Part shown: in pieces, positions 48,163 through 58,605 of the stretch
Layout: every line of letters starts with the position of its first letter
How positions within the stretch are numbered: position 1 is the stretch's first letter
Assembly (NCBI GenBank): GCA_046530765.1
Contig: JBHEQS010000003.1
Coordinates: 105,528-169,527 of the forward strand
Length of the DNA stretch: 64,000 nt
Origin: Arsenophonus sp046530765
GTDB lineage: Bacteria; Pseudomonadota; Gammaproteobacteria; Enterobacterales; Enterobacteriaceae
Direction: 5' to 3'
The notes under the pieces: model-generated
What the model was told of the DNA's origin: nothing
Seen by the model: the letters and a program-made list of their open reading frames with translations, nothing else
Databases searched by the model: none
Position numbers and translations under genes: made by a program

Positions 48163-50972
48163 GTCTATATTTTCAAATAAATAACTAAAATACTATATAT
48201 TATTTATATTTATATAATTCTGTTCATAAATGATAAATAGATCACATATAAATATTTTATTAAAAATTTAAACTTGATGTCTGCTTCATTATATATATTA
48301 AAATTTAGCACAGATTAATTAATAATCTTTTAGATTAATTTATTTATAGCAATAAATAATTTCAACCTAGATCATTATCATTTATTATATTAAAAATATA
48401 CTGGTTGAAAATTATAGAAAATGTAATTTTCAAAAAAAATAAAATATAAATCCTTATAAAAAATATTATTTATAGATAACGGCACTAAGTTTAGTGATCC
48501 TTGTTATGAAATAATAATTGCAATCACATAAACTAATTTGTTTTTTTTAAAAAAATATTTTATATTCTATAATAGAAATATACAAATATACATTGCATTT
48601 GAAATAGATACACGATATAAAGTATCAGTATTAAATATAATAAGATACAATATAATTTATGAGTTTTTTATGTTAATTATTTATTATAATAAAAACAATT
48701 CATTTTAAGTTATTTAACGCTTTAATATCACGCGCATATATAGAAATTTAAAATAAAATACAAATATTTCTATATATATTGGTATCAAATAAACATAACA
48801 GTTAAAATTAATATAATTTAATTTATATATAATTAAATTACTCTATAAGTATGTATTAGCAACAATGTCTTTTATATTAATAAATAAGATATCAGAAATT
48901 TATTAGTAAATTTATAGTTTATTTAAATATTTAATAAATTAAAATGATTTATTTTAATACAGGAAAATTATAGAAGTATAAAATTATTTACACAAGTCTT
49001 TTATAAAATATGCTAAATACTAAAATAAAAATTCATCTAATGATATTATATTTAAAATACGACACAGAATAAATATAATTATTTAACATTATTATGAAAT
49101 CAGACGAATTACATTATTCTTATTTAACTATAATAAATTGAAAAGTTTGAAGTTGATATTGAATAAAAATTAATTTTATGGATTATAAAATTAATTCCAA
49201 ATAGACATTTTATAATGTTTTATTATTTTAATGTTTTAATTAATGATAAAAATTAAAAACTTTCACATAAACTATATGGCAATATAATAAATTTTAGATA
49301 ATGATTTGTTTCATAAATTTTTTGTATATATTAAAACAATATGTCATTTCATTTAAGAAATGATTTTTATTTAATTAATTAATATTCAAAGTTAGTTGTA
49401 TTAGATAACATCTTTTTTATAAAAAGATTATAAAAAACTTGATAAGTTGTGAAAACTTTATAAAAACTTACATTTAAGATATAAAAATATTTTTTTCATA
49501 ACACTCGCAAATAATATGATAAAAATAAATAAAGTAATACATTACATGCGAAATTTTATTCTAAAAATATATTACTTTTACTAAGTTTATTTTAAAATTC
49601 TTAAAAGTGAAATATGCACCAATCTAATAAAACATATTAATAATTTTAAATATTTTTTCTGATACTAATTTATTAATATTTTTATTATGTGAATTCTTTA
49701 TATTAAGATTAACTTATTTAATACTGTTAAATAATAAGCAAAAAGATGACATATAATAATTTTTTTGATTATTAATCTCTATTTTTTAATATATAACTAT
49801 ATTTTTAAATATTTTAACTTGTTCATTAAAGATCTTAATATTTAATAGCTTCTTGGATTGTTCAGTATTTAATGATCAATATAAAAATATAAAAACGTGA
49901 AAGATTAATTATAATATTAAGCAAAAATATTTTATTATGTCTTATAGTTAATTACTATAATCAGATATGATCACTTCTATTGTTTTAATATTGCACAACA
50001 AGAAACATTATATCAATACTATCTGAAAACTATAATATAGATTATTAATATATATTAATAATCTATTGCAGCAAATTAAATTAATAAACATTTTTTAAGC
50101 ATTTTCGATTCATTAAATTAAATTGAATACCAGTATTTTTTTTATTTAATTATCGTTTTGTTTGTCTTAAATAATAATTATTAAATTTTATTTAATATTT
50201 TTAGTAAAAATTAATGACATTACTAGTAATGATGTGTATAAATAAATTAAATTACTTAATAAATCTAAACTTATCATATTATTTATTTTAAACCAATAAC
50301 AATTTATATAATTAGTTTCATAATAACTAAAATTTAAACTAAAATATAAACAATAAGTTAATATTGTTAGTAATTTTACTATTAACTATTTAATATTAAG
50401 TATTTTTATTATTTCAATAATAGTCTTGATTTCTTTATTATTACATTCTTTATTATTACATAATATATTGATTTTACTTGATTTAATATATTGTCATAAT
50501 GACAATAGATTAACTTTTACAAACTATTTCACTGATATCAGTTAATAGTTATTTTATCTAATCCATTATTTTATTAATGTAACTTTTATTACAATAACTT
50601 ATTAGGTTATACGTATCTAATTTATAAATTACATAAATCAATACAATAAAATTTTCAGTTTTAAAAATATTATAAATAAAAGATTTATTGATATATATTG
50701 TTAATTAACAGTGTCAATTTATTTAATAAAATATATTTATCATATATATATTCATTATTATATGAAGCTAATTTATTTTTTTTAAAATATAATATGTAAA
50801 TTTAATTTATCTTATTTTATTCAATGTAATAATATGAATAACAATAACTAAATTTTATATAATGTTGTTTGTTGAGTATAATAAAATAAGAAAACTAAGT
50901 ATAAGTATTTTATATAATGTTACATACTGATAAATTATTCATAATAATAAATAATATTTTAAGGAAACAAAG

Positions 50973-52295
50973 GTGAATATTCAGTTATTATATACAATTA
51001 TTGGATTTCTCACCGGAACACTATTTGGTGGTAGTTTAATATGGCTATTAATCGGAAAAAAAATAAATAAAAAAGAGTCTGAATTGAATAATATTTACAG
51101 TATTCAAGCTAGCTATGAGGAAAAAATAAATCATCTAAAATATTGGAAGATTGAATGTGAGAAACGAGAGCAAGAATTAAGATTTCAAAGAGAAGTTAAT
51201 AGCAATCAAGAAATTAAACTATGTGAATCAATAATAAGACTTGAAGAAGCTAAGATGGCGTTCAAAGAAAAACAACAATTAATGCTTAATAGTGAGCAGC
51301 GTTTGAATATTCAATTTGAGAACTTAGCTAATAGAATTTTTGAAGAAAATAAACGCAGAGCTTTTGAGCAGAACAGACATGATTTAATCGCACTATTAAC
51401 ACCTTTCCGTGAACAATTGGATAATTTTCGTCGTCAAGTACATGAAAATTTTACACAAGAAACACGCGATAGAAATACTTTATCTCATGAAATTCATCAA
51501 CTTCAACAATTAAATGCAAAAATGACAAAAGAAACAATTAATCTAACAAAAGCACTAAAAGGTGACAATAAAATTCAGGGAAATTGGGGTGAAACAATTC
51601 TCTATCATATATTAGAAGCTTCTGGATTAAGGCAAGGGCATGAATTTGAAACTCAAGTTAGTATTAATAATCAAAATAGTCGTTATCAGCCAGATGTAAT
51701 TATTCGCCTTCCACAAGGTAAAGATGTTATTATTGACGCCAAGATGTCATTGACAGCATATGAGAACTATTTTAATGCTGAAGATGAACAACTTATATCA
51801 ACTGCATTACGCGGACATATTAATTCTGTGCGTAATCATATAAAAGATCTTGGACGAAAAGATTATCATAAGTTAAATGGTTTAAGGTCATTGGATTATG
51901 TATTAATGTTTATTCCTCTTGAACCAGCTTACTTAATCGCTTTGCGAGAGGCTCCAGATCTTATTGATGAAGGTTTACGAAATAACGTTTTACTAGTTTG
52001 TCCTTCAACATTGTTGGTTGCAGTACGTACTATTAATAATTTCTGGCGTTATGAACGCCAGAGTCAAAATGCTCAAGTAATTGCTGATCGAGCTGCTAAA
52101 ATGTATGATAAAATGCGATTATTTGTCGATGATATGCAAATTTTAGGTCAAAGTTTAAACAAAGCACAGTTAAATTATCAATTGGCAATTAAAAAATTAT
52201 CGGATGGAAAAGGGAATTTGATTAGTCAAGCTGAAAGTTTGAAAGAATTAGGAATAGAAGTTAAACGTCCTATTGATACTAAATTTATCAAGTAA
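50973..52295 (+). CDS. rmuC: DNA recombination protein RmuC
   Basis: RmuC is a membrane-anchored protein linked to limiting inversions at short inverted repeats; its biochemical activity is not firmly established. The 440-residue product (E. coli 475) has one N-terminal membrane segment (about residues 4-26), a long coiled-coil-like stretch rich in Glu, Gln and Lys (about 30-190), and the conserved nuclease-like core with GNWGETILYHILEASGL, YQPDVIIRLP and VIIDAKMSL, resembling a PD-(D/E)xK arrangement. The start is GTG, with AAGGAAA about six bases upstream. It heads the rmuC-ubiE-ubiJ-ubiB cluster, as in E. coli, 98 bp before ubiE. Keeping it in a genome full of inverted repeats is suggestive. 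Confidence 0.95.
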   Translation: MNIQLLYTIIGFLTGTLFGGSLIWLLIGKKINKKESELNNIYSIQASYEEKINHLKYWKIECEKREQELRFQREVNSNQEIKLCESIIRLEEAKMAFKEKQQLMLNSEQRLNIQFENLANRIFEENKRRAFEQNRHDLIALLTPFREQLDNFRRQVHENFTQETRDRNTLSHEIHQLQQLNAKMTKETINLTKALKGDNKIQGNWGETILYHILEASGLRQGHEFETQVSINNQNSRYQPDVIIRLPQGKDVIIDAKMSLTAYENYFNAEDEQLISTALRGHINSVRNHIKDLGRKDYHKLNGLRSLDYVLMFIPLEPAYLIALREAPDLIDEGLRNNVLLVCPSTLLVAVRTINNFWRYERQSQNAQVIADRAAKMYDKMRLFVDDMQILGQSLNKAQLNYQLAIKKLSDGKGNLISQAESLKELGIEVKRPIDTKFIK

Positions 52296-52393
52296 ACAAT
52301 TGTATCATAATTAATAAAAATTGATAATTTATAAATATTTTTTATAAATATTATTATACTTTTTATTATTTTAATAATTCAATGAGAATCTAT

Positions 52394-53149
52394 ATGGCAA
52401 ATTCAATTAAAGAAACCACTGATTTTGGATTTCGCAAAATAGTTAAGAATGAAAAAGTAGATATGGTTGCAGCTATTTTTCACTCAGTGGCAAAGAAATA
52501 TGATCTTATGAACGATATTATGTCACTTGGTATCCATCGAATCTGGAAACGTTTTGCAATAGAATATAGTGGATCCCAAATTGGGCAAAACATTTTAGAT
52601 TTAGCTGGAGGAACTGGAGACTTGACAGCTAAATTTTCTAAAATAGTTGGCGAAAAAGGTAATGTTATCCTAGCCGATATTAATAATTCTATGCTAAAAA
52701 TTGGGCGAGACAAGCTACGTAATCGCGGAATTGTTGGTAATGTTAATTATGTCCAGAGTAATGCTGAAGAACTTCCTTTTTCTGATAATTATTTTGATTG
52801 CATTAGTATTTCTTTTGGTCTGCGTAATATTACTGATAAAGATAAAGCTCTTAGATCAATGTTCAGAGTATTAAAGCCAAGTGGTCGTTTATTAATATTA
52901 GAGTTTTCAAAACCAATTTATTCAGTATTAACTAAAGCTTATGATATATACTCTTTTCATGTTTTACCGCTAATTGGTCAAATAATACTAAATGATGCTT
53001 ATAGTTATCTATACCTAGTTGAATCTATTAGAAATCATCCTGATCAGGACATTTTAAAAAAAATGATGGAGTTAGTTGGATTTGAAAAAGTTTTCTATAC
53101 TAATATGACAGGCGGTATTGTTTCTCTACATATAGGATTTAAATTTTAA
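52394..53149 (+). CDS. ubiE: Ubiquinone/menaquinone methyltransferase UbiE
   Basis: UbiE C-methylates the benzoquinol ring of ubiquinone precursors (and demethylmenaquinol) using S-adenosylmethionine. The frame is open from an ATG at 52382. I chose the second ATG at 52394 because it gives 251 residues, the E. coli length, aligns with the family start (SIKETTDFGF), and is preceded by GAGA. The SAM-binding motif LDLAGGTGDLTAKF begins at residue 68. ISFGLRNITDKDKALRSM and LEFSKP are also family hallmarks. One base separates its stop from the ubiJ ATG, so the two are probably translated together. Confidence 0.97.
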   Translation: MANSIKETTDFGFRKIVKNEKVDMVAAIFHSVAKKYDLMNDIMSLGIHRIWKRFAIEYSGSQIGQNILDLAGGTGDLTAKFSKIVGEKGNVILADINNSMLKIGRDKLRNRGIVGNVNYVQSNAEELPFSDNYFDCISISFGLRNITDKDKALRSMFRVLKPSGRLLILEFSKPIYSVLTKAYDIYSFHVLPLIGQIILNDAYSYLYLVESIRNHPDQDILKKMMELVGFEKVFYTNMTGGIVSLHIGFKF

Positions 53150-53150
53150 G

Positions 53151-53660
53151 ATGAATATCAGATTAACTGATGGCTATTTAAAAATCTCACTATTTGAGCC
53201 TATAATTGTTTCTTTTTTGCAGTTTATATTAAATAAATTTTTCTATCAGGAAATAGCATTGAAATCAGTTAGAATCAAATTGATTAGGAAAATATTGTCA
53301 ATTGATTTAAAAGAATTATCTAAACCATTAATTCTTATATTCTCTGAGAAACGAGTTGATATAGTAAATAATCATACTATACCGGCAGATTTTACAATAA
53401 AAACTACGTTACTAACATTAGTTAGTATTGAAAATAAACAACAGATTTCAGCGCTTATTAATGATGGGAGGATTGTTATAACTGGTGATATACAAGTTGG
53501 TCAGAATTGGTTTGCATTACTTGATGCTATTTTATGGGATCCAGCTCATTATATGTCTCCTTATGTAGGCAATATTATTGCTGAAAGTATTAATAGATTG
53601 GTTAAAAACATTTTAATTAAAATAAACAGATTATCAAACAAAGAAAAAAATTTTCTTTGA
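53151..53660 (+). CDS. ubiJ: Ubiquinone biosynthesis accessory factor UbiJ
   Basis: UbiJ carries an SCP2-type lipid-binding domain and, with UbiK, helps the soluble Ubi enzyme complex handle the hydrophobic intermediates. The 169-residue product is shorter than E. coli UbiJ (201), mainly at the C-terminus. The recognisable core is the SCP2 part, about 35-125 (TTLLTLVSI, RIVITGDIQVGQNW), followed by DPAHYMSPYVGNIIAES. The gene follows ubiE after one base and is 132 bp before ubiB. It ends with TGA at 53658-53660, which shows that TGA is used as a stop here. Confidence 0.92.
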   Translation: MNIRLTDGYLKISLFEPIIVSFLQFILNKFFYQEIALKSVRIKLIRKILSIDLKELSKPLILIFSEKRVDIVNNHTIPADFTIKTTLLTLVSIENKQQISALINDGRIVITGDIQVGQNWFALLDAILWDPAHYMSPYVGNIIAESINRLVKNILIKINRLSNKEKNFL

Positions 53661-53792
53661 ATATATATTTAAAGAAAAGCTGAAAATATCTACTAATATA
53701 GTTAGAAACATTAAGTTTTATTGATAATGTTTATTGGATCATAACAAACATATTAAAACTAGAGAAACGATTATCTAAGTTGGAGGAAAAAT

Positions 53793-55427
53793 ATGAGACC
53801 GGAAGAAATTAAACGGCTCTATTTTATCATTCGAGTATTTCTAAATTATGGCTTAGATGAACTAATTCCAAAAATTAAATTTACTTTTCCATTAAGGGTT
53901 ATCCGTCGTTGTTTATTTTGGTTATCAAATAAACATAAAGATAAATCTATTGGTGAGTGTTTGCGTTTTGCTTTACAAGATTTAGGACCAATTTGGATTA
54001 AATTTGGTCAGATGCTATCTACTCGTCATGATCTTTTTCCAACACTAATTTTATCTCAATTAGTGTTATTACAAGACAAAGTTATTAGTTTTAATGGAAA
54101 ATTAGCTCGCGAACAAATTGAACAATCATTAGGTAACTCTATTGAAACTTGGTTTTATGATTTTGATGAGATACCATTAGCTTCAGCATCGATTGCCCAA
54201 GTACATACTGCAAAATTAAAACAAAATAATAAAAAAATTGTGATTAAAGTTATTCGTCCGGATATACTTCCTATTATTAAAGCAGATATAAGCTTAATGT
54301 ATCATGTTGCTAATTGGATGCATCTTTTACCAGATGGAAAACGATTACGTCCTATAGAAATCGTTAAAGAGTACGAAAAGAAAATAATTGATGAATTAAA
54401 TTTATTGCGTGAAGCAATAAATACTATCCAATTGAGAAAAAATTTTGAAAATAGTTCACTGCTTTATATTCCTGAAGTATATATAGAATATTGCAGTAAG
54501 AATGTAATGGTTATGGAACGAATTTATGGTATTCCTGTTTCTGATATTAATTCCTTAAGAAAACATGGAATTAATATGAAATTATTAGCTGAGCGAGGAG
54601 TAAAAGTTTTTTTTACACAAGTTTTTCGGGATAGTTTTTTTCACGCCGACATGCATCCAGGTAATATTTTTATTAATCGAGAACATCCAGAAGATCCGCA
54701 ATATATTAGTATTGATTGTGGTATTGTTGGATCATTAAATAAAGAAGATAAACGCTATTTAGCCGAGAATTTTATTGCTTTTTTTAATCGCGATTACAGA
54801 AAAGTAGCTGAATTGCATATTGATTCTGGATGGGTTCCACTAAATACCAATATAGAAGATTTCGAGTTTGCAGTTCGAACAGTCTGTGAGCCTATTTTTG
54901 AAAAAAAACTAGCAGAAATTTCTTTTGGTAGAGTTTTATTTAATTTATTTAATGCCGCCCGCAGTTTTAATATGGAGATTCAACCTCAATTAATCTTACT
55001 TCAGAAGACATTGTTATATATTGAAGGATTGGGAAGACAACTTTATCCGCAACTAGATTTATGGAAAACAGCTAAACCTTTTCTTGAAGATTGGGTGCAT
55101 CGTCAAATAGGATTATCTGCTATTATTAATGCATTTAAGGAAAAAGCTCCTTATTTGGTAGAAAAAATACCAGAAATTTCCGATCTTATTTACGGAACAC
55201 TTAAACAACATAAATATTTACAAAACAATATTGAAAAATTTTCAATTAAATTAGAATGGCATCAACTAAAACAAAGACAATGTCAATATTTACTAAGCAT
55301 TGGAGCGACTTTCTTATTATGTGGTAGTTTATTTCAGATTTTTGATTTAAAAATTTTATCTATTTGTTTTATATTTTTTGGAATAATTTTATTCATCGCT
55401 GGATGGTATCAAACAGGTAGAATTTGA
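53793..55427 (+). CDS. ubiB: Ubiquinone biosynthesis kinase-like protein UbiB
   Basis: UbiB is an atypical kinase-like ATPase needed for ubiquinone synthesis, anchored in the inner membrane. The 544-residue product (E. coli 546) has the family's KFGQ motif at 70-73, the Ala-rich nucleotide loop ASASIAQV at 130-137, the ATP-contacting Lys152 (IVIKVIRPD), the catalytic-loop segment HADMHPGN with Asp286, and the DFG-like Asp308 (SIDCGIVG). Two hydrophobic segments at the C-terminus (about 497-515 and 519-537) anchor it. A strong GGAGG precedes the ATG. It ends with TGA followed directly by TAA. It lies between ubiJ and tatA, as in E. coli. Confidence 0.98.
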   Translation: MRPEEIKRLYFIIRVFLNYGLDELIPKIKFTFPLRVIRRCLFWLSNKHKDKSIGECLRFALQDLGPIWIKFGQMLSTRHDLFPTLILSQLVLLQDKVISFNGKLAREQIEQSLGNSIETWFYDFDEIPLASASIAQVHTAKLKQNNKKIVIKVIRPDILPIIKADISLMYHVANWMHLLPDGKRLRPIEIVKEYEKKIIDELNLLREAINTIQLRKNFENSSLLYIPEVYIEYCSKNVMVMERIYGIPVSDINSLRKHGINMKLLAERGVKVFFTQVFRDSFFHADMHPGNIFINREHPEDPQYISIDCGIVGSLNKEDKRYLAENFIAFFNRDYRKVAELHIDSGWVPLNTNIEDFEFAVRTVCEPIFEKKLAEISFGRVLFNLFNAARSFNMEIQPQLILLQKTLLYIEGLGRQLYPQLDLWKTAKPFLEDWVHRQIGLSAIINAFKEKAPYLVEKIPEISDLIYGTLKQHKYLQNNIEKFSIKLEWHQLKQRQCQYLLSIGATFLLCGSLFQIFDLKILSICFIFFGIILFIAGWYQTGRI

Positions 55428-55541
55428 TAAAATTTATTTTTTTAAATAAATATATCTTATATTTTATATGTTTTTGTATAGAGTTAGTTATATGTAATAT
55501 AACTATGCATAATTAAATCTAATTCATTAAAGGTATATATC

Positions 55542-55829
55542 ATGGAAACAACAATTGCTATGGCTACATTTGGTAGCCCAAGTCAACTTTTTATTATTGG
55601 TTTATTGGTCATTCTAATATTTGGTACTAAAAAGCTGAGATCACTTGGTTCTGATTTAGGTGAGTCACTAAAGAACTTTAAAAAAGCAATAAATGATGAT
55701 CAAAATAAAGTTGATAATAATAACAATGCAGAAAAACATTATACAGATCTTGATTTTGAAGCAAAAAATATTACTGAGGAAATGTTAATGAGTAGTCAGG
55801 AAAAGAAAACTACTGAAAATAAAAAGTAG
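55542..55829 (+). CDS. tatA: Tat translocase subunit TatA
   Basis: TatA oligomers form the pathway through which the twin-arginine system exports folded proteins. The 95-residue product has a membrane helix at about 13-28 (SQLFIIGLLVILIFGTKKL), the FG hinge, an amphipathic helix (LGSDLGESLKNFKKAI) and a charged tail, as in the 89-residue E. coli protein. The first ATG has AAAGG eight bases upstream. Starting at the Met at residue 8 would give a protein nearer the usual length, so the exact N-terminus is uncertain. tatB follows after nine bases. The stop is TAG. Confidence 0.95.
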   Translation: METTIAMATFGSPSQLFIIGLLVILIFGTKKLRSLGSDLGESLKNFKKAINDDQNKVDNNNNAEKHYTDLDFEAKNITEEMLMSSQEKKTTENKK

Positions 55830-55838
55830 GTATTAACT

Positions 55839-56240
55839 GTGCTTGAAATTAGTTTTAGTGAAGTATTATTAATTGTAATTATTGGACTTATAGCCCTTGG
55901 TCCAGAGAGACTGATAATATCTATTAAAACAATATCTAGTTGGATACTTACATTGCGCTTGTTGGCTGCTAATACTAAATACAAACTCTTAGAAGAATTA
56001 AAATTTCAGAAATTTAAAGAATTTGAGGAATTGCAGGAGTTATTAAGTAAAATAGAAAAAAAAGCAGGATTACAAATTTTTTCAGATGAACTTAATCAAT
56101 CTATCAAAGAACTAATAGAATATACCGAGTTACTGAAAAAAAAATATCAATTTTCGAATAATTGTATCGAAAAAAAAATGAGTACAGTAAAAAAAGTTAC
56201 CACTAATCTTGATGAAGATAATATAGATAAAGTAGATTAA
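55839..56240 (+). CDS. tatB: Tat translocase subunit TatB
   Basis: TatB works with TatC as the receptor for twin-arginine signal peptides. The 133-residue product starts with GTG (MLEISFSEVLLIVIIGLIALGPERL) and GTAGG lies upstream. It has the single N-terminal membrane helix with Glu8, the GPERL hinge and a long amphipathic, charged helix. It is shorter than E. coli TatB (171), lacking the variable C-terminal tail. Two runs of nine A lie inside the gene (56136-56144 and 56170-56178), places where polymerase slippage is likely. Confidence 0.94.
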   Translation: MLEISFSEVLLIVIIGLIALGPERLIISIKTISSWILTLRLLAANTKYKLLEELKFQKFKEFEELQELLSKIEKKAGLQIFSDELNQSIKELIEYTELLKKKYQFSNNCIEKKMSTVKKVTTNLDEDNIDKVD

Positions 56241-56391
56241 AAAATTCTAATAAAAAACGATACTAAAATAATTTAGTAAAACATCTATAAATTAATTATT
56301 ACAATAGATAACATTAGTAAAAGTAAAATGTACTCAAATATTTATCATAGTAAATAAAATATCTGATAAAACTAACAGTGAAAATAACAAT

Positions 56392-57150
56392 ATGTCTATT
56401 GATAATCATCAACCACTTATTAGCCATTTAATTGAATTACGTAGACGTATTCTTTATAGCTTATTTACTGTTGCATTAGTTTTCTTTGCACTTGTTTATT
56501 TTTCTAATGATATCTATACTTTAGTTGCCACACCATTAATCAATCAGCTACCAAGCGGTTCTCGTATGAGTGCAACTGATGTGTCATCATCTTTTTTTAC
56601 ACCAATTAAACTAACTCTTATAGTGTCAGTATTTATTTCTGTTCCAGTAATATTATATCAGTTATGGGCTTTTATTGCCCCAGCACTTTATAAACATGAA
56701 CGTCGCGTTATATTACCTTTACTAATTTCCAGTATCGTACTTTTTTATTTAGGAATACTATTTGCATATTTTATAGTTTTTCCTTTAGCATTTAATTTTT
56801 TTATAAAAACTACACCAGAAAGTATTAATTTTATTCCTGATATAACTAAGTATCTTAGCTTTGTTATGACACTTTTTATGGCATTTGGAGCAGCATTTGA
56901 AGTTCCTGTTTCAATTATTTTACTTTGTTGGACAGGGATTACAACACTAAATTCTTTAAAACGAAAACGACCTTATATTATTGTTTGTTCATTTATTATA
57001 GGAATGTTTTTAACTCCACCAGATATTTTTTCTCAAACTTTATTTGCGATACCAATGTATTTATTATTTGAATTAGGCTTGTTGTTATCACGATTGTATT
57101 TTAGTAATAAGCCTGAAGGGGAAAAGAATAAAAATTCTGATATGATCTAA
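56392..57150 (+). CDS. tatC: Tat translocase subunit TatC
   Basis: TatC is the six-helix core of the Tat translocase and binds the twin-arginine signal peptide. The 252-residue product (E. coli 258) begins with HQPLISHLIELRRR, including Glu15, and has the first-loop segment LWAFIAPALYKHERR with Glu103, both implicated in signal-peptide binding. Six hydrophobic stretches are visible, at about 18-40, 72-96, 108-135, 155-178, 193-210 and 213-233. It follows tatB after 151 bp. The genes tatD and rfaH that follow in E. coli are missing. Confidence 0.97.
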   Translation: MSIDNHQPLISHLIELRRRILYSLFTVALVFFALVYFSNDIYTLVATPLINQLPSGSRMSATDVSSSFFTPIKLTLIVSVFISVPVILYQLWAFIAPALYKHERRVILPLLISSIVLFYLGILFAYFIVFPLAFNFFIKTTPESINFIPDITKYLSFVMTLFMAFGAAFEVPVSIILLCWTGITTLNSLKRKRPYIIVCSFIIGMFLTPPDIFSQTLFAIPMYLLFELGLLLSRLYFSNKPEGEKNKNSDMI

Positions 57151-58605
57151 TAGAATAAATTCAATTATTTAATAATAGTTAATAACTTTTATTAAATTGT
57201 TTGTTAGTTATTAATTTAGCTACATTGTGATTTAGTCTATTAAAATAACAATTAAAATATTTTTGTAATTAATCTATAACTATAACATCAATGCATAATA
57301 ATTTGATTTGATGTTATAATTTAAATTTAAGTTTAAATTATATGTAATTAATAACATCATCTGATATTATCGTTAGATAATTACATGATTAAAATATATG
57401 ATGTTTTGGTTAATCTTTTTTATAATATAGATTTTTAGAATTAAATATAATAAACATATTCATGTTATAATAACGCATTAATAGTTCTATCGAGAAGCTT
57501 ACTTGAAACATCTTTTTTGTATTTAATACTCTAATTTACAAGAGATAATATCATATCTTTTATATTTTAATACTTCATGTGCATATCCTTCTACATTTTA
57601 ATTAAATTTAACATCAATTTAATTATTATGGATCAAAAATAAAATTTATTTTATTATTACATCAAATTTTAACTTATTAAAATATTTAATTAATCATAAC
57701 ATAATTAATTTGCTGAAATTCAAATGATAAAATTTTATATAATCATCTCATACCAATAATTATAGATTTGTCTTTTCGATTGAGTTAAGTTAGTTAATCG
57801 CGAATTATAAGTATGTAAATTATATTAAAATACATTTATATATATAATATATTGATCTTTTTTTTAAAAAAAAGTATTAATTTTTATCATTCTTTATTAT
57901 TATATTTTGTAGATGATTATTATCATTTACTTTCTAAACATAATGAATAATTATGTATTGATTGCAAGATTTAAATGTGTAGTTAAAACAATTAAGTTAA
58001 CTAAACTCATTTTATTTATATTAAAAAATGCTTGATGGTTGAATAAATATCTATCTGATAATTAACAGATAGTAGTAATATAGAAAACTATTTTTAATAA
58101 AATATTTTTAATATTGAATTAATTTCTATATCTAACATTTCACAATAGTAGAAAAATAATAAATTATATGACTACAACTAATTTTATTATGATTACATCG
58201 TATATGTATATTCACAATAAAATTAAAATATATTACATTAATACTCATTTTGATATTAATACTCGTTTCTGTAAAAAATTAGCTTGATATATTTCTAATT
58301 TTTTTGTTATAAATTAAGAATAAAATTTTATCCCTTCGAGCAAGATAATGATTTATAGATTAAAGATATATAATTGGATAATTTTAATATTAAAATTAAT
58401 AGTTTAAATTTTTCTAAAATTGTTACTATTTCTAAAAAAAATATATATTTAAATATTAATAATATATATTAATCTATCTTATTTATAGGATTTATAGTTA
58501 ATCAAAGATTCACTATATAAGTATAAGAAAGTTGAACATTTGTTTTTCTAATCTTTATGAAATAATTTAATAATCAAATTCTAATAAACTAAAAATAGAA
58601 AATAT
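57151..58605. other. 1.5-kb AT-rich spacer between tatC and ubiD
   Basis: In E. coli this interval holds tatD and rfaH; no remnant of either is recognisable. Two overlapping 11-bp perfect hairpins lie at 57281-57342 (57281-57291 with 57308-57318, and 57315-57325 with 57332-57342). A T8A8 block is at 57858-57873. Confidence 0.65.

Larger units (their letters stand above)
38045..50972. other. 12.9-kb AT-rich region without a recognisable gene
   Basis: This is a fifth of the window. I found no frame longer than a few dozen codons that resembles a protein, and no RNA gene. It contains several perfect palindromes (39440-39467, 40830-40865, 44792-44841, 45782-45815, 48128-48162) and short tandem arrays (43607-43638; about 46366-46388). 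Patches that look A-rich (around 42.4-43.9 kb) alternate with patches that look T-rich (around 44.2-45.4 kb), which might reflect the orientation of long-decayed genes. Confidence 0.7.
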
